Source: Streptomyces griseoluteus (lineage in GTDB: Bacteria; Actinomycetota; Actinomycetes; Streptomycetales; Streptomycetaceae). Taken from it: DNA of 64,000 bases. The notes under the pieces are model-generated. The model was given only the letters and a program-made list of their open reading frames with translations, made no database searches and was not told where the DNA came from. Each line of letters opens with the position of its first letter. The first letter of the stretch is position 1. The stretch lies in the NCBI RefSeq assembly GCF_004784465.1, contig NZ_SRRU01000001.1, forward strand, positions 806,001 to 870,000. Reading direction: 5' to 3'. A program made the position numbers and the translations under genes. Below, one piece after another: positions 1 through 9,258 of the stretch.

Positions 1-1167
1 ACGCTCGCCATCGCCGACAGCGGCGGCGGTACCCCGGCCTCCAACAGCCAGAAGGCGGCCGACTACAAGGACTGCGTCGAGGCGCTGGGCGGCAAGGTGG
101 ACGGCACCTCCGCGAGCCCCTCGCCCTCCGCGGACAAGAGCACCGGCCCGTCCACGCCCAGCCCCTCGGCGTCCGCCGGGGACAAGGCCGGTGCGGGTGA
201 CGGCAAGGCGTCCTCGCCGGATTCAGGTTCCGGCGATGACGACAAGGGCGGCAGCCCCGCCACCGGTTCCTCGTCCGCTTCGAAGCCCGCGGCCGCGCCC
301 TCCGCGCAGGCGCCGGCCGCGAAGGACACCTCCGCCGGCACCCCCGCGCCGTCCGCGAGTTCCAAGGGCGCCGACGGCGGGCTGCTCGGGACGATCGGGG
401 ACGCCCTCGGGGACGTACTGACCGGTGGCAAGCAGGCCGGCACGCCGTCCGCGACTCCGACGCCCTCCGTGACCGAGCCCGCGCCGTCCGCCTCCAGCAC
501 CCCCGCGCCCTCCGCCTCCTCCCCGGCCCCCACGAAGGGCGACGAGGACAAGCCGGCCGGGAAGACGGCCGACGCCCCCGCAGCGGGAGCCAAGAGTTCG
601 GCGCAGGCCGGTGAGAAGGCCGGGGAGACCCCCGCGCCGAGCACCTCGGCCAGCTCCACCCCCAGCCCCTCCGCGAGCGCCTCCGACGCCGCCGAGGACT
701 GCGAGAAGGCCACGGACGACGTCGGCGGCATCGACAACAAGCAGCTCCTCGCCGACGACCCCTGGTACCTCAACGCCAGCTCGCTGCTGCTCAAGGGCGC
801 CGACTACCAGGGCGTCGTCCAGGTACGGACCGCGAGCGGCAAGGTCAAGAAGGTGCTGAAGTACGTCATCTCCGACGGCACCGACATCGGCGACCTGCAC
901 CAGACGGTGAAGGACAAGGCGTCCGGCAAGACGTACCACGTCCAGGCCGGCAAGGGCACGACGTCCACGATCCGCGGCGGCGACACCACCATGTACACCG
1001 AGAGCATCTCGGGCAAGCTGTTCGGTCTGATCCCGATCACCTTCAGCCCGGACAGCCCGCCGCCGCTGAACATCCCGCTGATCTACTTCACCGACGTCAC
1101 CGTCCAGCAGGCCGCCCAGTTCGGCGGCACGCTGACCATCCCCAAGCTGCACCAGTACGCCGACTGA
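1..1167 (+). CDS. Secreted Ala/Pro/Ser-rich protein, C-terminal part (partial, 5' end outside window)
   Basis: The reading frame is open from base 1, so the true start lies upstream. About 200 residues form a low-complexity linker of Pro-Ser-Ala-Thr with Lys/Asp/Glu and Gly, typical of exported wall-spanning spacers in Streptomyces. The last ~140 residues (from about base 700) form a folded-looking domain with many beta-strand-like stretches and Thr/Lys-rich turns, ending in a Tyr-Ala-Asp C-terminus. Cys pairs flank the linker (codons near 76 and 700). I do not recognise the domain with certainty; similar Streptomyces proteins are usually annotated as hypothetical secreted proteins, and no catalytic motif is visible. 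The gene ends in front of a very strong hairpin shared with convergent pyk. Confidence 0.75.
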   Translation, partial: TLAIADSGGGTPASNSQKAADYKDCVEALGGKVDGTSASPSPSADKSTGPSTPSPSASAGDKAGAGDGKASSPDSGSGDDDKGGSPATGSSSASKPAAAPSAQAPAAKDTSAGTPAPSASSKGADGGLLGTIGDALGDVLTGGKQAGTPSATPTPSVTEPAPSASSTPAPSASSPAPTKGDEDKPAGKTADAPAAGAKSSAQAGEKAGETPAPSTSASSTPSPSASASDAAEDCEKATDDVGGIDNKQLLADDPWYLNASSLLLKGADYQGVVQVRTASGKVKKVLKYVISDGTDIGDLHQTVKDKASGKTYHVQAGKGTTSTIRGGDTTMYTESISGKLFGLIPITFSPDSPPPLNIPLIYFTDVTVQQAAQFGGTLTIPKLHQYAD

Positions 1168-1202
1168 AGCACCACCACGAGCCCGTCCGGGAGCCGCACG
1201 AC

Positions 1203-1245
1203 ACCGTGGCCCGGTCCCCCTCAGCGAGGGGGACCGGGCCACGGT
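1203..1245. terminator. Bidirectional terminator with perfect 20-bp arms
   Basis: Arms at 1203-1222 and 1226-1245 are perfect reverse complements with a 3-nt loop (AGC). The hairpin lies between the convergent ends of the secreted-protein gene (stop at 1167) and pyk (stop at 1260). There is no clear T-run, as is common for Streptomyces terminators. Confidence 0.85.
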
Positions 1246-1259
1246 CCTGTCCGGGTGCG

Positions 1260-2690
1260 TCAGTCGCGGTCGCCGCCGCCGACGTGGTGCACGCGGACCA
1301 TGTTGGTGGTGCCGGGGACACCGGGGGGCGAACCCGCGGTGATGACGACCGTGTCGCCGTCGTTGAAGCGGCCCAGCTTGGCCAGCTCCTGGTCGACCAT
1401 GTCGACCATCTCGTCCGTGGTGTTGACGAACGGCACCACGTGCGACTCCACGCCCCAGCTCAGCGTGAGCTGGTTGCGGGTGCCCTCGTCCGTGGTGAAG
1501 GCCAGGATCGGCTGCGCCGCGCGGTAGCGGGAGAGCCGGCGGGCGGTGTCACCCGACTTGGTGAACGCGATCAGACCCTTGCCGCCGAGGAAGTCGGCGA
1601 TCTCGGCCGCCGCACGGGCCACCGAACCACCCTGCGTCCGCGGCTTCTTGCCCGGCACCAGCGGCTGGAGGCCCTTGGAGAGCAGCTCCTCCTCGGCCGC
1701 CTTGACGATCTTCGACATCGTCTTGACGGTCTCCACCGGGTACGCGCCCACGCTGGACTCGGCCGACAGCATGACCGCGTCCGCGCCGTCCAGGATCGCG
1801 TTGGCCACGTCGGACGCCTCGGCGCGGGTCGGCCGGGAGTTGGTGATCATCGACTCCATCATCTGGGTCGCGACGATCACCGGCTTGGCGTTGCGCCGGC
1901 ACAGCTCGATCAGGCGCTTCTGCACCATGGGGACCTTCTCGAGCGGGTACTCGACGGCGAGGTCGCCACGGGCGACCATCACACCGTCGAACGCCATCAC
2001 GACGTCCTCCATGTTCTCGACCGCCTGCGGCTTCTCCACCTTGGCGATGACCGGGACCCGGCGGCCCTCCTCGTCCATCACCTTGTGGACGTCGTGCACG
2101 TCCTTGGCGTCGCGGACGAAGGACAGCGCGACCATGTCGCAGCCCATGCGCAGCGCGAAGCGGAGGTCCTCGACGTCCTTCTCGGACAGCGCGGGCACGT
2201 TGACGGCCGCGCCGGGCAGGTTGATGCCCTTGTGGTCGGAGACGACGCCGCCCTCGATGACGATCGTCTTGACCCGCGCACCCTCGACGTCCACGACCCT
2301 CAGCTCGACGTTGCCGTCGTTGATCAGGATCTGGTCGCCGCGCGAGACGTCACCGGGCAGGCCCTTGTACGTCGTACCGCAGATGTGCTTGTCGCCCGGC
2401 ACGTCCTCGGTCGTGATGATGAACTCGTCACCGCGCTCCAGCTCCACCGGACCCTCGGCGAAGGTCTCCAGCCGGATCTTCGGGCCCTGGAGGTCGGCGA
2501 GGACGCCGATGGCGCGCCCGGTCTCCTTGGCGGCGGCCCGGACGCGGTCGTACCGCGCCTGGTGCTCGGTGTGGGTACCGTGACTGAAGTTGAACCGGGC
2601 CACATTCATACCCGACTCGATCATGGCGACGAGCTTGTCGTGGGAGTCGACCGCGGGGCCGAGAGTACAGACGATTTTCGAACGGCGCAT
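1260..2690 (-). CDS. pyk: Pyruvate kinase
   Basis: Converts phosphoenolpyruvate and ADP to pyruvate and ATP in the cytosol, the last step of glycolysis. At 476 aa it has the normal bacterial length. It starts with MRRSKIVCTLGPA, the conserved N-terminal strand of the family, and carries the substrate and cation-binding segments NFSHG, the KVEKPQA strand and the signature VMVARGDLAVE, followed by the C-terminal allosteric domain with TKSGDTARR and the conserved GSPPG near the end. The ATG at 2690 is chosen because the family N-terminus begins directly there. It lies 108 bp downstream of ackA on the same strand, so phosphotransacetylase, acetate kinase and pyruvate kinase may be partly co-transcribed. 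Confidence 0.97.
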   Translation of the reverse strand: MRRSKIVCTLGPAVDSHDKLVAMIESGMNVARFNFSHGTHTEHQARYDRVRAAAKETGRAIGVLADLQGPKIRLETFAEGPVELERGDEFIITTEDVPGDKHICGTTYKGLPGDVSRGDQILINDGNVELRVVDVEGARVKTIVIEGGVVSDHKGINLPGAAVNVPALSEKDVEDLRFALRMGCDMVALSFVRDAKDVHDVHKVMDEEGRRVPVIAKVEKPQAVENMEDVVMAFDGVMVARGDLAVEYPLEKVPMVQKRLIELCRRNAKPVIVATQMMESMITNSRPTRAEASDVANAILDGADAVMLSAESSVGAYPVETVKTMSKIVKAAEEELLSKGLQPLVPGKKPRTQGGSVARAAAEIADFLGGKGLIAFTKSGDTARRLSRYRAAQPILAFTTDEGTRNQLTLSWGVESHVVPFVNTTDEMVDMVDQELAKLGRFNDGDTVVITAGSPPGVPGTTNMVRVHHVGGGDRD

Positions 2691-2798
2691 GAGGCGATCC
2701 TATCGGTTTGTTTCACTGCGGAATATTCCGGCCGGCGGAAGATACAGACGATGCAAATGGGCGGACAGGCGCTCAGGCGTGTTACTGCGGTGTAATGC

Positions 2799-4007
2799 TC
2801 AGCTCTTCTTTCCGACCAGCGCATAGGTCTGCGTCGCGATCTCCAGTTCCTCGTCGGTCGGCACCACGGCGACGGCCACCCGCGCGGACGCGGGCGAGAT
2901 CAGCCGGGCCCCGTCGGACCGTACGGCGTTCAGCTCCTCGTCCACCGCCAGGCCAAGGCCGTCGAGGCCCGCGACCGCCGCGGAACGCACGGCCGCCGCG
3001 TTCTCCCCGACGCCGGCCGTGAACGCCACCGCGTCCACCTGCCCGAGTACGGCGTAATAGGCACCGATGTACTTCTTGATGCGATGAATGTAAATGTCGA
3101 AGGCGAGGGCCGCCGCTTCGTCGCCCTCGTCGACGCGGCGCCGGATCTCCCGCATGTCATTGTCCCCGCACAGGCCGAACAGACCGCTCCTCTTGTTCAG
3201 AAGAGTGTCGATCTCGTCCATGGACATATCCCCGACACGGGCCAAATGGAAGATGACGGCCGGGTCCAGATCACCGGACCGGGTACCCATCACCAGCCCC
3301 TCCAGCGGGGTCAGCCCCATCGAGGTGTCCACGCACCGGCCGCGCTCCACCGCCGAGGCGGACGCGCCGTTGCCCAGGTGCAGCACGATCACGTTCACCT
3401 CCTCCGGAGCCTTGCCGAGCAGCCGCGCGGTCTCCCGTGACACATAGGCGTGCGAGGTGCCGTGGAAGCCGTAGCGGCGGATGCGGTACCGGTCGGCGAT
3501 CTTCGGGTCGATCGCATACCGCGCCGAGGACTCCGGCATCGAGGTGTGGAAGGCGGTGTCGAAGACGGCGACCTGGGGGAGGTCCGGGCGCAGCGCCATG
3601 GCGGTACGGATGCCGGTCAGGTTGGCCGGGTTGTGCAGCGGGGCGACCGGGATCAGCCGCTCGATCTCGGTGAGCACCGAGTCGTCGACGACGGTGGGCT
3701 CGGTGAAGAACATGCCGCCGTGCACCACCCGGTGCCCGATCGCGGCCAGCTCCGGCGAGTCCAGGCCGAGGCCGTCGCGGGCGAGCTCCTCGGCGACCGA
3801 CTTCAGCGCGGTCTCGTGGTCGGCGATCGGCCCGCTGTGCTCACGGGTCTCGCCGGTGGCCACCAGGGTGTGGCGCAGCCGCGAGGTCTGCTCGCCGATC
3901 CGCTCCACCAGGCCCACCGCGAGACGGCTGCTGTCCCGCATGTCCAGGAGCTGGTACTTCAGCGAGGAAGAGCCGGAGTTGAGGACGAGTACACGGGTGC
4001 GGGTCAC
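2799..4007 (-). CDS. ackA: Acetate kinase
   Basis: Interconverts acetyl phosphate plus ADP and acetate plus ATP; with Pta it forms the acetate overflow and activation route and sets the acetyl-phosphate pool. It has 402 aa, typical for the family. Visible motifs are LNSGSSSLKYQL at the N-terminus, HRVVHGG, FDTAFH, the catalytic GFHGTSH and the LGNGAS nucleotide loop. The GTG start at 4007 overlaps the pta stop codon by four bases (GTGA), a standard sign of translational coupling; the long open frame upstream of it in this frame is pta antisense-free shadow and contains no family sequence. Product identity is certain. Confidence 0.97.
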   Translation of the reverse strand: MTRTRVLVLNSGSSSLKYQLLDMRDSSRLAVGLVERIGEQTSRLRHTLVATGETREHSGPIADHETALKSVAEELARDGLGLDSPELAAIGHRVVHGGMFFTEPTVVDDSVLTEIERLIPVAPLHNPANLTGIRTAMALRPDLPQVAVFDTAFHTSMPESSARYAIDPKIADRYRIRRYGFHGTSHAYVSRETARLLGKAPEEVNVIVLHLGNGASASAVERGRCVDTSMGLTPLEGLVMGTRSGDLDPAVIFHLARVGDMSMDEIDTLLNKRSGLFGLCGDNDMREIRRRVDEGDEAAALAFDIYIHRIKKYIGAYYAVLGQVDAVAFTAGVGENAAAVRSAAVAGLDGLGLAVDEELNAVRSDGARLISPASARVAVAVVPTDEELEIATQTYALVGKKS

Positions 4008-6094
4008 TGCTGGGAAGCCCTTTCGGTCGGCGCCTGCGCCTGGATCGCGGTGATGGCGACCGTGGTGACGATGTCCTGCACCAGGGCCCCGCGGGAGAGG
4101 TCGTTGACCGGCTTGCGCAGGCCCTGGAGGACCGGTCCGACGGCGATCGCCCCGGCCGAGCGCTGGACGGCCTTGTAGGTGTTGTTGCCCGTGTTGAGGT
4201 CCGGGAAGATCAGCACGCTGGCCTGGCCGGCCACCTCCGAGCCGGGCAGCTTGGTCGCGGCCACGGCGGCGTCCACGGCCGCGTCGTACTGGATCGGGCC
4301 CTCGATCTTCAGGTCGGGCCGCTGCTCGCGGGCCAGCTCGGTCGCCTCGCGCACCTTGTCCACGTCGGCGCCGGAGCCGGAGGTGCCGGTGGAGTACGAC
4401 AGCATGGCGATCCTCGGCTCCACGCCGAACTGAGCGGCCGTCGCCGCCGACTCCACCGCGATGTCCGCGAGCTGCTCGGCGTCCGGGTCGGGGTTGACCG
4501 CGCAGTCGCCGTAGACCAGCACCTTGTCGGCCAGGCACATGAAGAAGACCGAGGAGACGATCGCGGAGTCCGGCTTGGTCTTGATGATCTCGAAGGCCGG
4601 GCGGATGGTGGCCGCGGTGGAGTGCACCGAGCCGGAGACCATGCCGTCGGCCAGGCCCTCCTGCACCATCAGGGTGCCGAAGTAGTTCACGTCGGAGACC
4701 ACGTCGTAGGCCAGCTCCACCGTTACGCCCTTGTGGGCGCGCAGGGCGGCGTACTTCTCGGCGAAGGCGTCGCGCAGCTCGGAGGTGGCCGGGTCGATCA
4801 ACTGGCAGTCGCCCAGGTCGATGCCGAGGTCGGCGGCCTTCTTGCGGATCTGGTCCACCGGGCCGAGCAGGGTGAGGTCGCACACGCCCCGCCGCAGCAG
4901 CACCTCCGCCGCGTGCAGGACGCGCTCCTCGGTGCCCTCGGGCAGCACGACCCGGCGCTTGTCGGAGCGGGCCTGCTCCAGCAGCTTGTGCTCGAACATC
5001 ATCGGGGTGACCCGGCCCCCGCTGGGCGCGGAGACCCGGCGGGCCAGGTCGGCGGTGTCCACGTACCGCTCGAACAGGCCGAGGGCGGTCTCCGCCTTGC
5101 GCGGGGTGGCGGCCGTCATCCGGCCCTCCAGCGAGAAGAGCTGCCCGGCGGTGGGGAAGCTGGTGCCGGCCACCGAGAGCACCGGGGTGCCGGGGGCCAG
5201 ACGGGCGGCCAGGGTGAGGATCTCCTCGCTCGGCACCTCGTTCAGGGTGAGCAGCACACCGGCGATGGGCGGGGTGCCGGCGCTGTGCGCGGCCAGCGAG
5301 CCGACGACCAGGTCGGCGCGGTCGCCCGGCGTCACGACCAGGCAGCCGGGGGTCAGGGCGGCGAGGAAGTTGGGCAGCATGGCGCCGCCGAAGACGAAGT
5401 CCAGCGCGTCGCGGGCCAGGCCGGAGTCGTCGCCCAGCAGCACCTTGGCGCCGAGGGCGTGCGCGATCTGCGAGACGGTCGGCGCGGAGAGGGCGGGCTC
5501 GTCGGGCAGGACGTAGCAGGGGACCGGCATGCGGTCGGTGAGCCGGTCGGCGATCTTGTCGCGGTCCTCGCGGGCGGCGCGGTTGGCGACCATGGCGAGG
5601 ACGTCGCAGCCGAGGCCGGCGTAGGCGCGGTAGGCGTTGCGGGTCTCGGCGAGCACCGACTCGGCGGACTGCTTGCGGGCGCCGACCACCGGGATCACGG
5701 ACGCGCCGAACTCGTTGGCGAGGCGGGCGTTGAGGGACAGCTCGTCGGGGAGCTGGGTGTCGGCGAAGTCGGTGCCGAGGACGAGGACCACGTCGTAGTC
5801 GCGGGCGACCAGGTGGAAGCGGTCGACCAGGGCGGAGACGAGTTCGTCGGTGCCGCGCTCGGCCTGGAGCGTGGACGCCTCCTGGTAGCCCATGCCGTAC
5901 ACGGTCGCGGGGTCCTGCTGGAGGCGGTAGCGGGACCGCAGCAGTTCGAAGAGGCGGTCGGGGCCGTCGTGGACGAGGGGACGGAACACCCCGACCCGGT
6001 CGACCTGCCGGGTCAGCAGTTCCATGACGCCCAGGTCGACGACCTGCCGGCCGTCGCCCCGGTCGATCCCGGTCACGTACACGCTGCGTGTCAC
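4004..6094 (-). CDS. pta: Phosphate acetyltransferase
   Basis: Converts acetyl-CoA and phosphate to acetyl phosphate and CoA. With a GTG start at 6094 the protein has 696 aa and shows the long three-part layout of actinobacterial Pta: an N-terminal BioD/AAA-like domain (begins VTRSVYVTGIDRGDG), a central DRTGG-type domain around residues 190-340, and the C-terminal PTA_PTB catalytic domain over the last ~330 residues (FEHKLLEQAR onward, with the conserved VLIFPDLNTGN). The open frame continues 34 codons upstream, but the extension is Arg-rich and a GGAGAG ribosome site sits just before the GTG. Coupled by a 4-base overlap to ackA. Confidence 0.95.
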   Translation of the reverse strand: MTRSVYVTGIDRGDGRQVVDLGVMELLTRQVDRVGVFRPLVHDGPDRLFELLRSRYRLQQDPATVYGMGYQEASTLQAERGTDELVSALVDRFHLVARDYDVVLVLGTDFADTQLPDELSLNARLANEFGASVIPVVGARKQSAESVLAETRNAYRAYAGLGCDVLAMVANRAAREDRDKIADRLTDRMPVPCYVLPDEPALSAPTVSQIAHALGAKVLLGDDSGLARDALDFVFGGAMLPNFLAALTPGCLVVTPGDRADLVVGSLAAHSAGTPPIAGVLLTLNEVPSEEILTLAARLAPGTPVLSVAGTSFPTAGQLFSLEGRMTAATPRKAETALGLFERYVDTADLARRVSAPSGGRVTPMMFEHKLLEQARSDKRRVVLPEGTEERVLHAAEVLLRRGVCDLTLLGPVDQIRKKAADLGIDLGDCQLIDPATSELRDAFAEKYAALRAHKGVTVELAYDVVSDVNYFGTLMVQEGLADGMVSGSVHSTAATIRPAFEIIKTKPDSAIVSSVFFMCLADKVLVYGDCAVNPDPDAEQLADIAVESAATAAQFGVEPRIAMLSYSTGTSGSGADVDKVREATELAREQRPDLKIEGPIQYDAAVDAAVAATKLPGSEVAGQASVLIFPDLNTGNNTYKAVQRSAGAIAVGPVLQGLRKPVNDLSRGALVQDIVTTVAITAIQAQAPTERASQQ

Positions 6095-6189
6095 GCGTGC
6101 TCTCCGATCCTTGCTCGTACGGCGGCCGCCTTCCCGGCGTCGCCGTACGCCTGCACAGAAAACGCCCACCCGAGGTGAGCAGAACCCCC

Positions 6190-6218
6190 TTGACAATACC
6201 CGCGGGCCTGGATAAGGC
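6190..6218 (+). promoter_or_regulatory. Possible vegetative-type promoter for pfkA
   Basis: A consensus -35 hexamer TTGACA lies at 6190-6195, with an AT-richer stretch (GATAAGG) 15-17 bp further on, in the otherwise GC-rich 245-bp gap between the divergent pta and pfkA genes. The -10 match is poor, so this is only a candidate. Confidence 0.25.
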
Positions 6219-6339
6219 GCCCGTCAGCCTGGTGGGGGTCCGAACATGCTGGTGGGGGCGGTGGTCGTCGGCCGTTCGATGGCCGTGAAAGAATCGGAGC
6301 GGCTCACCGGTACCCACAGCGAGCAGGAGACACAGCACG

Positions 6340-7365
6340 ATGCGCATCGGAGTTCTCACCGCAGGCGGCGACTGCCCCGGCCTGAACGCCGTGATCCGGT
6401 CGGTCGTGCACCGCGCCGTGGCGCACTACGGCGACGAGGTCATCGGCTTCGAGGACGGTTACCGCGGGCTGCTGGACAGCCACTACCGCACCCTCGACCT
6501 GGACGCGGTCAGCGGCATCCTGGCCCTCGGCGGCACCATCCTCGGCTCCTCCCGCCTGGAGCGGGACCGGCTGCGCGAGGCGTGCGAGCGGGCGACCGAC
6601 ATGGCCGAGGAGTTCGGCATCGACGCGCTGATCCCGATCGGCGGCGAGGGCACGCTGACGGCGGCCCGGATGCTGTCCGACGCCGGGCTGCCGGTCGTCG
6701 GTGTGCCGAAGACCATCGACAACGACATCTCCGGCACCGACCGCACCTTCGGCTTCGACACCGCGGTGGGCGTGGCCACGGAGGCGATGGACCGCCTGAA
6801 GACCACGGCCGAGTCGCACCAGCGGGTCATGGTCGTCGAGGTCATGGGCCGGCACGCGGGCTGGATCGCGCTGGAGTCCGGCATGGCCGCCGGCGCGCAC
6901 GGCATCTGCCTGCCCGAGCGGCCCTTCGACCCGGCCGACCTGGTCAAGATGGTCGAGGAGCGGTTCGCGCGCGGCAAGAAGTTCGCCGTGGTCTGCGTCG
7001 CCGAGGGCGCCCACCCGCTCGACGGCACGATGGACTACGGCAAGGGCGACATCGACCAGTTCGGCCACGAGCGCTTCCAGGGCATCGGCACCGCCCTCGC
7101 CTACGAACTCGAGCGCCGCCTCGGCAAGGAGGCCCGCCCGGTCATCCTCGGCCACATCCAGCGCGGCGGCACCCCCACCGCCTACGACCGCGTCCTCGCC
7201 ACCCGCTTCGGCTGGCACGCCGTCGAAGCCGCCCACCGGGGCGAGTTCGGCGGCATGACCGCCCTCCGCGGCACGGACATCGCGATGGTCCCCCTGGCGG
7301 AGGCGGTGACGGAACTGAAGACGGTCCCCCTGTCCCGCATGGACGAGGCGGAGTCGGTCTTCTAG
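6340..7365 (+). CDS. pfkA: ATP-dependent 6-phosphofructokinase
   Basis: Phosphorylates fructose 6-phosphate to fructose 1,6-bisphosphate, the committed step of glycolysis. The protein has 341 aa, like other actinobacterial PFKs. It begins MRIGVLTAGGDCPGLNAVIR, the phosphate-binding start of the family, and has GGEGTL and PKTIDNDI. In the PFK family, Gly at the residue equivalent to E. coli Gly104 (here in GGEG) indicates use of ATP rather than pyrophosphate, while the Lys of PKTIDND is the combination known from the actinobacterial ATP-PFK group. A GGAG ribosome site precedes the ATG. It is divergent from the pta-ackA-pyk genes. Confidence 0.96.
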   Translation: MRIGVLTAGGDCPGLNAVIRSVVHRAVAHYGDEVIGFEDGYRGLLDSHYRTLDLDAVSGILALGGTILGSSRLERDRLREACERATDMAEEFGIDALIPIGGEGTLTAARMLSDAGLPVVGVPKTIDNDISGTDRTFGFDTAVGVATEAMDRLKTTAESHQRVMVVEVMGRHAGWIALESGMAAGAHGICLPERPFDPADLVKMVEERFARGKKFAVVCVAEGAHPLDGTMDYGKGDIDQFGHERFQGIGTALAYELERRLGKEARPVILGHIQRGGTPTAYDRVLATRFGWHAVEAAHRGEFGGMTALRGTDIAMVPLAEAVTELKTVPLSRMDEAESVF

Positions 7366-7392
7366 CCCGGTCGCTTTCCGGAGCGGGGCTCC

Positions 7393-9174
7393 TCAGTCCG
7401 CGATGTCCACCCCGTAGCCGCGCGCCAGCTCCGCGAGACTGAAGTCGTGGCCCTGGCCGATCGCGCGGAAGCGCCAGGCCGGACCGCGGCGGTACAGCTC
7501 GGCCAGGAGCAAGGTGCGTTCCGTGGTGGCGGCGTCGAGGGTGGCGCGTGCCAGTGGGGCGTCGCCACCGCCCGGTGCTGCCGCCACCTGGACCGCGCCG
7601 ATTTCGCCGAAGGTCGGGTCACCGTCCACGGCGGCGGCCACCACGATCCGGTGGAACGCGGGCGGGAGCGCCGCCAGGTCCACGGTGATCGTCTGTTCGG
7701 CCGGGCCGTCGGCTAGCAGCCGCACCGTGCCGCCGGGGTTCTCCGGAGCGCCGTAGAAGACGAAGTCCTCGTCGAAGGTGACCTGGCCGTCCTCGTCGAG
7801 CACGAAGGCGACGACGTCGACCTCGCAGTCGGCCGGCGGCGCCCAGGACGCGGTCACGTGCCACGGCCGGGTCGTGTCCGGCAGGTCGGTGACCCCGCCG
7901 CGCGGCAGCACCAGCGGGGCGGGGTGCGACGGTTCCTCCGCGGGCCCGGGAGCGTCCAGGAGCCCGGTGCCCGCGAGCCAGCCGATGTCCCGCACGGGCA
8001 GTCCCAGCTCGGTGACGCGCGCCATGCGGCGGTCCCGGTCGCCGTCGGCGAGGAGCAGGACGTCGGTCACGCCTCGGCTGAGGTTGACGGCGGCCGAACC
8101 GCCCAGCTCCACCAGCCGAGTACGGGCGGCCGCCGCCTCGGCGTGTGGGCCGCCGAGAATCAGCACGCGCCGTCCGGCCAGCGGTTTGTCGGCCGTACGG
8201 ACGACGGGTTCGGGCCGCTTCGGCGCCCGTGGAGCCGGGACGACCGGTTCCTGGTGCGCCGTGCCGGGTCGTACGTCGCCCAGGAGGCGCAGGAAGGCGG
8301 CTTCGTCGATCACCGGTACGCCCTCGGCGGCTGCGCGACGGGCCTTGGTGGAGCGGACGGCCGGGTCGTCGGTGACCAGGACGCTGGTGTGGCGGCTGAC
8401 GGACCCCATCACGTTCAGCCCGGCCGCGACCGAGCGGGCGATCAGTTCGGTCCGCGCCGTGGCGGTCTCTCCGGTAATGGCAACCTTCATGCCCTGTACC
8501 AGCGGGCCGCCCTCCGTCAGACGTCCCGGATTGCGGTATGCGCAGGGTGTCTTGGGCGGGCTGGGCGCGAACCGCGAGTTCTGCCGGGGCGGGCAGGCCA
8601 CCAGGGGCAGCGCCAGACCGAGGCGGGCGGACTCCCGTAGCGAGGCACCGAAGATGCCGGCCAGTACGCGAGTGTCGTCCAGGGCGTCGTGCGCCCGGGT
8701 CTGCGGGACGCCGTAATGGGCGGCAAGGGTGCTCAACTTCAGGTCTGGTGTGGGTAGTTCGAGCTGGCGATTAAGGGCCAGGGTGCACAGTCGCCGCGAG
8801 ACCGGGAGGGACAGCCTGGCGCGCGAGAACTCGTGGTCCAGGAAGCCGTAGTCGAACTGCGCGTTGTGGGCGACCATCACCCGGCCCCGCAGCAGGGCCG
8901 CTATCTCCTCGGCGACCTGCTGGAAGTCCGGTGCACCGCTGAGCCGTTCGCGGGTGAGCCCGTGCACGTGGACCGGCCCCGGATCGCAGCCGGGGTCCAC
9001 CAGCGTCGAGAACTCGCCGGTGCGTGCGCCGTCCGGGCCCATCGTCACGACCGCGACCGACAGCACGCGGTCCCGCCGCGCGACGAGCCCCGAGGTCTCC
9101 ACGTCCACGAGCGCCCACTCATGGGCGTAACCGGGAGGAAAGGGGGTGGTGATGGCGGTGTCTCCGAGGGTCAT
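7393..9174 (-). CDS. DEDDh exonuclease - BRCT - TerD-domain fusion protein
   Basis: A 593-aa cytosolic protein with an unusual chain of domains. Residues ~18-185 are a DnaQ-like 3'-5' exonuclease: DVETSGL (first Asp and Glu), VMVAHNAQFD (second Asp) and RAHDALDDTR (His and last Asp) supply the full DEDDh set. Residues ~225-305 look like a BRCT domain (MKVAITGE...SVSRHTSVLVTDD), and ~330-405 resemble a second, weaker BRCT (GRRVLILGG...). Residues ~425-593 match the TerD/CABP1 stress domain, ending with the typical FRAIGQGHDFSLAELARGYGVDI. The exonuclease and BRCT parts suggest DNA repair or processing; TerD domains belong to tellurite/stress systems and may bind calcium. The ATG at 9174 is kept because the next downstream codons already enter the domain; the ribosome site is weak. 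It is convergent with pfkA and has no obvious operon partner. Confidence 0.85.
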   Translation of the reverse strand: MTLGDTAITTPFPPGYAHEWALVDVETSGLVARRDRVLSVAVVTMGPDGARTGEFSTLVDPGCDPGPVHVHGLTRERLSGAPDFQQVAEEIAALLRGRVMVAHNAQFDYGFLDHEFSRARLSLPVSRRLCTLALNRQLELPTPDLKLSTLAAHYGVPQTRAHDALDDTRVLAGIFGASLRESARLGLALPLVACPPRQNSRFAPSPPKTPCAYRNPGRLTEGGPLVQGMKVAITGETATARTELIARSVAAGLNVMGSVSRHTSVLVTDDPAVRSTKARRAAAEGVPVIDEAAFLRLLGDVRPGTAHQEPVVPAPRAPKRPEPVVRTADKPLAGRRVLILGGPHAEAAAARTRLVELGGSAAVNLSRGVTDVLLLADGDRDRRMARVTELGLPVRDIGWLAGTGLLDAPGPAEEPSHPAPLVLPRGGVTDLPDTTRPWHVTASWAPPADCEVDVVAFVLDEDGQVTFDEDFVFYGAPENPGGTVRLLADGPAEQTITVDLAALPPAFHRIVVAAAVDGDPTFGEIGAVQVAAAPGGGDAPLARATLDAATTERTLLLAELYRRGPAWRFRAIGQGHDFSLAELARGYGVDIAD

Positions 9175-9258
9175 ACCGGCAAGGATGATCCGGATTTCAC
9201 CATTTCTTCAACTCTCCTACGTCTGGCGGCCTGTGGAGGCGGCTCGTAGGGGCCCGTT

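Noticed and set aside
12..700. Tandem repeat protein in the first gene because of recurring Pro-Ser-Ala blocks.
   Set aside because: The blocks vary in length and sequence; it is low-complexity linker, not a defined repeat.
1206..2795. Long open frames on the plus strand opposite pyk, and similar long antisense frames opposite pta, treS, glgE and glgP.
   Set aside because: They are His/Arg/Val-rich or Arg/Pro-rich translations typical of the reverse frames of high-GC genes; codon third positions favour the annotated strands.
2799..6359. A 1186-aa minus-strand open frame covering pta and ackA.
   Set aside because: Only the last 402 codons are acetate kinase; the rest is an Arg/Pro/Gly-rich shadow of pta in another frame.
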